Shown here piece after piece: positions 63,316-64,000 of a stretch of DNA of 64,000 nt. Where the stretch lies: the NCBI GenBank assembly GCA_903922735.1, contig CAIXUZ010000071.1, positions 40,729-104,728 of the forward strand, in the 5' to 3' direction. The position numbers were made by a program, and so were the translations under genes. This stretch comes from an uncultured Verrucomicrobia subdivision 3 bacterium (lineage in GTDB: Bacteria > Verrucomicrobiota > Verrucomicrobiia > Limisphaerales > UBA11358). Numbering within the stretch: position 1 is the first letter of the stretch; each line of letters starts with the position of its first letter. Below the pieces are notes generated by a model, which saw only the letters and a program-made list of their open reading frames with translations, did not search any database and was not told the origin of the DNA.

Positions 63316-63568
63316 GACTTAGTTGGTAGATTTTTGAGTGTTTGAACGCGACGCACTCGATGACGCGCTGTTTCTCCAGCCGGTCGAGGCAATCCGTGAC
63401 CTGGTGCTGGTTGGGCACGAGCAGCGGCCAGCGGCGCTGCAGCGCGATGCTGATCTGCGCGGCCGAAAAGCGACCCGGCCAGCCAAAGACAAGCTGCCGG
63501 ACCGCGCCGGCCACGCCGCCCCGTTTGAACACGAGGTCGGCGATGGCCGCGAGGCGACTTTCAGGCAT
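63032..63568 (-). CDS. putative winged-helix protein; 3' half overlaps the ASCH gene
   Basis: The first ~85 residues (SRLAAIADLVFKRGGVAGAV, FGWPGRFSAAQISIALQRRW, HQVTDCLDRLEKQRVIECVA) look like a small winged helix. After KIYQLSHASPQ the frame runs 284 nt through the ASCH gene in another register and no longer looks like protein. A stop in the +1 register sits right before the ASCH ATG. The natural gene may therefore end there, by a frameshift or sequencing error, or the long form may be real. Boundaries are uncertain. Confidence 0.4.
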   Translation of the reverse strand: MPESRLAAIADLVFKRGGVAGAVRQLVFGWPGRFSAAQISIALQRRWPLLVPNQHQVTDCLDRLEKQRVIECVAFKHSKIYQLSHASPQLSKAVRPGNPRRQEAVHAPRAAQGWSRSEGRPAALSVHGYAHQAVPEDRGETVQVRGDDQPVLALRYNSDHRNALEGQRARIVFTARWV

Positions 63569-63581
63569 GACGGGGTCAGAT

Positions 63582-64000
63582 TCACTTGGCGGATTTCCAA
63601 AGCTTGAAGTGGAGTTCGATCAGCTCCAGCGCGGCCCCATATTCCAGGCCGTGTTCGTTTTTAGCGTGCTTCTTTTTGAGCGCGATTCGGAAGTCATCAA
63701 TCGAACCGGAGAAACACCCGGTAACGAGATGAATCCCTTTTTCCGTGGATACCGCCATCAATTGGCGCTTGTCAGTTCCGAGCGGTCCGATAAATAGGAA
63801 CGGGCGCAAGCCCGTTATTTTTTTATCAGCGAAGCTGCTGTTGTCGAAGCTGCTGTTGTCGAAGCTGCTGTTGTAGAAGCGGCTGTTGTCGAAGCTGCTG
63901 TTGTCGAAGCTGCTGTTGTCGAAGCTGCTGTTGTCGAAGCGGCTGTTGTCGAAGCTGCTGTTGTCGAAGCTGCTGTTGTCGAAGCTGCTGTTGTCGAAGC
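63582..64000 (-). CDS. phage-like protein with DNSSF pentapeptide repeats (5' end outside window)
   Basis: From the right edge the minus frame reads repeated DNSSF (with DNSRF and YNSSF variants) for at least 11 units. It then reads ADKKITGLRPFLFIGPLGTD, KRQLMAVSTEKGIHLVTGCF, SGSIDDFRIALKKKHAKNEH, and AALELIELHFKLWKSAK. The IGP-G, GCF-G and DF-x-x-A blocks match a tail domain I recall from phage and prophage proteins with pentapeptide-like repeats. A TTG at 63807-63809 could start a 75-residue form, but the open repeat frame suggests a longer protein. Confidence 0.5.
   Translation of the reverse strand, partial: FDNSSFDNSSFDNSSFDNSRFDNSSFDNSSFDNSSFDNSRFYNSSFDNSSFDNSSFADKKITGLRPFLFIGPLGTDKRQLMAVSTEKGIHLVTGCFSGSIDDFRIALKKKHAKNEHGLEYGAALELIELHFKLWKSAK
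63831..64000. repeat. 15-bp tandem repeat array D, runs off the window
   Basis: Eleven or more near-identical GAAGCTGCTGTTGTC units, with single-base variants at 63875 (TTGTA) and in GAAGCGGCT at 63876 and again near 63936. The minus strand spells DNSSF and the plus strand EAAVV, both open. The purity shows recent expansion by slippage or unequal exchange. Confidence 0.9.

Overview
The window looks like a chromosomal piece of a Gram-negative, moderately GC-rich bacterium of the Verrucomicrobiota, probably the Pedosphaera/Limisphaera side. This is inferred from gene content and style: a nusA-infB-rbfA-nrnA-truB-ribF block, a long RpoD, PL22-like, CE15 and DUF4038 carbohydrate enzymes, a RAYT transposase between REP palindromes, and many secreted proteins. 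No rRNA gene, no complete tRNA gene and no CRISPR array was found.

Layout. 0-2.4 kb: the end of a GH51 arabinofuranosidase, a sugar-nucleotide reductase, and a decay island with a 21-bp repeat array and gene remnants. 2.4-11 kb: an N-carbamoylputrescine amidase, a Ser/Thr kinase, HU, gltX, a TIR-like protein, a second 21-bp-phased array made of palindromes, a glutaredoxin and rpoD. 11-18.5 kb: a minus-strand translation/RNA operon behind a good sigma70-type promoter and a leader containing an intrinsic-terminator hairpin. 18.6-29.5 kb: DUF2007, prfB with the classical programmed +1 frameshift, a DUF4038 glycosidase, trpC, a small membrane protein-surA-pdxA operon, an MBL hydrolase and smc. 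29.5-31 kb: a third 21-bp array and a REP-RAYT-REP unit. 31-45.5 kb: secreted carbohydrate and ester chemistry (two SGNH proteins, one lacking its nucleophile, a heparin-lyase-like protein, a PL22-like lyase, a CocE hydrolase with EF hands, an NHL protein, a CE15 esterase, a Tat-exported GH1), plus an octaheme cytochrome fused to HEAT and TPR repeats. 46-48.6 kb: a pentapeptide-TIR protein, a Tat-exported rubrerythrin and a DUF2231 membrane protein.

48.8-55.9 kb is the most interesting block. It is a tightly coupled six-gene operon: tetraheme cytochrome, NHL lipoprotein, pentaheme lipoprotein, outer-membrane beta-barrel, NHL protein and dodecaheme cytochrome. Three junctions are ATGA overlaps. 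It reads as a porin-cytochrome conduit for extracellular electron transfer, with paralogous cytochrome/NHL pairs on either side of the lipoprotein-barrel core. A sigma54-like promoter precedes it. 56-61 kb holds an RCC1/Ig-repeat protein, an SGNH remnant, a fatty-acid desaturase and an RluA-type pseudouridine synthase. 61.3-64 kb is a minus-strand chain of small, mostly overlapping, phage-like genes that ends in a 15-bp tandem repeat running off the window.

A recurring oddity is that three unrelated intergenic arrays (about 1.8, 8.5 and 29.7 kb) share an exact 21-bp phase, and each keeps reading frames open.
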